11,266 nucleotides of DNA from contig NW_003111727.1 in assembly GCF_000003605.2 (NCBI RefSeq), positions 1-11,266 of the forward strand, in the 5' to 3' direction. Under the pieces are notes generated by a model. It was not told where the DNA came from, did not search any database, and saw nothing but the letters and a program-made list of their open reading frames with translations. The stretch is from Saccoglossus kowalevskii. Taxonomy: Eukaryota; Hemichordata; Enteropneusta; Harrimaniidae. The position numbers and the translations under genes are program-made. This document shows, piece after piece, positions 10,414 to 11,266 of this stretch (position 1 is the stretch's first letter; the number at the start of each line of letters is the position of its first letter).

Positions 10414-10987
10414 GATACCAGTGTTCCTTACATTGGCTGTTGGTACATACATGTCTAATTTACAGACATCTAGTTTACTTACCAATAGTACATATGATAC
10501 CAGTGTTCCTTACATTGGCTGTTGGTACATATATGTCTAATTTACAGACATCTAGTTTACTTACCAATAGTACATATGATACCAGTATTCCTTGCATTGG
10601 CTGTTGGTACATACATGTCTAATTTACAGACATCTAGTTTACTTACCAATAGTACATATGATACCAGTGTTCCTTGCATTGGATGTTGGTACATATATGT
10701 CTAATTTACAGACATCTAGTTTACTTACCAATAGTACATATGATACCAGTGTTCCTTACATTGGCTGTTGGTACATACATGTCTAATTTACAGACATCTA
10801 GTTTACTTACCAATAGTACATATGATACCAGTGTTCCTTACATTGGCTGTTGGTACATATATGTCTAATTTACAGACATCTAGTTTACTTACCAATAGTA
10901 CATATGATACCAGTATTCCTTGCATTGGCTGTTGGTACATACATGTCTAATTTACAGACATCTAGTTTACTTACCAATAGTACATAT
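10414..10987. repeat. Four-unit (328-bp) duplication near the right end
   Basis: Units 128-130 (G10 with C37; G10 plain; A10 with G17 and C37) recur unchanged as units 132-134, 328 bp later. Unit 131 between them is the A24 type. Units 135-136 repeat the first two members once more before the A11 unit 137. The order is best explained by a four-unit duplication followed by a three-unit one. Confidence 0.75.
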
Positions 10988-11233
10988 GATACCAGTGTTC
11001 CTTACATTGGCTGTTGGTACATACATGTCTAATTTACAGACATCTAGTTTACTTACCAATAGTACATATGATACCAGTGTTCCTTACATTGGCTGTTGGT
11101 ACATATATGTCTAATTTACAGACATCTAGTTTACTTACCAATAGTACATATGATATCAGTAATCCTTACATTGGCTGTTGGTACATATATGTCTAATTTA
11201 CAGACATCTAGTTTACTTACCAATAGTACATAT

Positions 11234-11266
11234 GATACCAGTGTTCCTTACATTGGGCTGTTGGTA
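11234..11266. repeat. Partial last monomer with an extra G
   Basis: The final 33 bases are the start of unit 138, a G10 type. They read ATTGGGCTG at 11252-11260, where every other unit reads ATTGGCTG or ATTGGATG, so one G is added to the GG run at monomer 22-23. It is the only insertion in the window and lies about 10 bases from the edge, which makes an assembly-edge or homopolymer error at least as likely as a real mutation. Confidence 0.75.

Larger units (their letters stand above)
6970..11233. repeat. Array zone V (units 86-137): G17/C37/C41-rich with higher-order structure
   Basis: Fifteen of the 22 G17 units of the window lie here, nine of them in the combination TA(9-10), G17, C37. Six of nine C41 units, all three A24 units (89, 95, 131; bases 7239, 7731, 10683), four of five C58 units and six of ten C82 units are also here. 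The units are arranged in recurring strings rather than at random: an alternating dimer, a 492-bp duplication and a four-unit duplication, each listed separately. T5 is absent until unit 137, where the zone III haplotype with A11 reappears. No gene is seen. Confidence 0.85.
1..11266. repeat. Satellite DNA array, 82-bp monomer, about 137.4 tandem copies
   Basis: The same 82-bp unit repeats head to tail from the first to the last base with no spacer, inversion or insertion. Phase is kept throughout except for one missing T at about 4489-4491 and one extra G at 11255-11257. Only 13 of 82 monomer positions vary by substitution in complete units, and neighbouring units usually differ at zero to four positions. 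G+C is about 33%, and the only CpG is the one made by the C82 allele (10 copies). Homogeneity of this kind is known for eukaryotic satellites kept alike by unequal crossing-over and conversion, and I infer that class here. Both ends lie inside the array, so its true length is at least 11.3 kb and its chromosomal position is unknown. The monomer is not one I recognise. The strand is arbitrary. Confidence 0.97.

Noticed and set aside
27-11196. More than 130 overlapping plus-strand open frames, mostly 60 codons, one starting in each repeat
   Set aside because: They are a by-product of the repeat. The unit is 82 bp, not a multiple of three, so each frame runs through about 2.2 units before meeting the same TAA at monomer 43-45. 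They begin with TTG rather than ATG, overlap each other heavily, have no ribosome-site-like lead, and their variants do not favour silent changes. None is annotated as a gene.
1-11266. CRISPR array
   Set aside because: There are no unique spacers between short repeats. The whole 82-bp unit is repeated, and variable sites are shared single bases.
1-11266. Integron attC array or other recombination-cassette array
   Set aside because: The dyad in each unit resembles a folded site only superficially. No cassette genes lie between copies and no typical core-site sequences are seen.
1-11266. Satellite-encoded hammerhead ribozyme
   Set aside because: Neither strand of the monomer contains the conserved CTGATGA core or the GAAA element, so no hammerhead can be supported despite the hairpin.
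1-11266. Mitochondrial control-region tandem repeats
   Set aside because: TACATATATG-like words and an approximately 80-bp period are reminiscent of some fish control regions, but 137 copies exceed any normal mitochondrial array and no mitochondrial gene or conserved block is present.
1-11266. Telomeric repeat or simple microsatellite
   Set aside because: The period is 82 bp with a complex unit. No short G-rich telomere motif or mono- to hexanucleotide run occurs.
1-11266. Pure technical concatemer, such as rolling-circle copies of one small circle
   Set aside because: A concatemer of one template would give identical units with random errors. Here the same alleles recur in linked combinations and ordered multi-unit blocks. 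Local copy-number errors of assembly remain possible.

Overview
The whole window (1-11266) is one uninterrupted head-to-tail tandem array of an 82-bp AT-rich monomer (about 33% G+C): 137 complete units plus a 33-bp partial unit. There is no unique flanking DNA on either side. I find no credible protein gene, tRNA, rRNA, transposon or CRISPR array. An 11-kb non-coding array with this period and this homogeneity is what eukaryotic satellite DNA looks like (centromeric, pericentromeric, subtelomeric or other heterochromatin). It would be extraordinary in a bacterium or phage. Nothing in the sequence identifies the species, and I do not recognise the monomer as a named satellite family. The odd window length and the absence of flanks suggest the window may be a whole contig that collapsed into, or was assembled from, a longer array.

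Numbering used here: monomer position 1 is the G of GATACC at window base 1. Unit k starts at 82(k-1)+1 for units 1-55 and at 82(k-1) from unit 56 on, because unit 55 lacks one T. Reading every unit, I find only 13 variable positions (5, 9, 10, 11, 14, 17, 24, 36, 37, 41, 56, 58, 82) and two indels. The other 69 positions are identical in all complete units apart from the one deleted T. Ten of the 13 variants are transitions. Many alleles are shared by many units and travel in fixed combinations, which is the signature of unequal exchange or gene conversion (concerted evolution).

Layout by variant content: (I) 1-2296, mixed units with frequent G17 and C37; (II) 2297-4182, units differing almost only at positions 9-10 and ending in eight consecutive identical units (3527-4182); (III) 4183-5903, a block with no G10 allele and rich in T5 (GATATC) units, containing the 1-bp deletion; (IV) 5904-6969, a transition zone; (V) 6970-11233, G17/C37/C41-rich, with a 16-unit stretch (8938-10249) strictly alternating two monomer types, i.e. 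an emerging 164-bp dimeric higher-order repeat, plus local 246-, 328- and 492-bp duplications. Zone V and the left part of zone I share haplotype strings across about 7.6-8.1 kb.

Each monomer holds a nested inverted repeat (outer arms 24-32 and 67-75, inner arms 38-43 and 51-56), a 10-bp palindrome (32-41), an 8-bp direct repeat GTACATAT (30-37 and 75-82), two CCAAT boxes in opposite orientation, and an invariant 23-bp block (59-81). These are the best candidates for a structural or protein-binding role. No function can be assigned from sequence alone.
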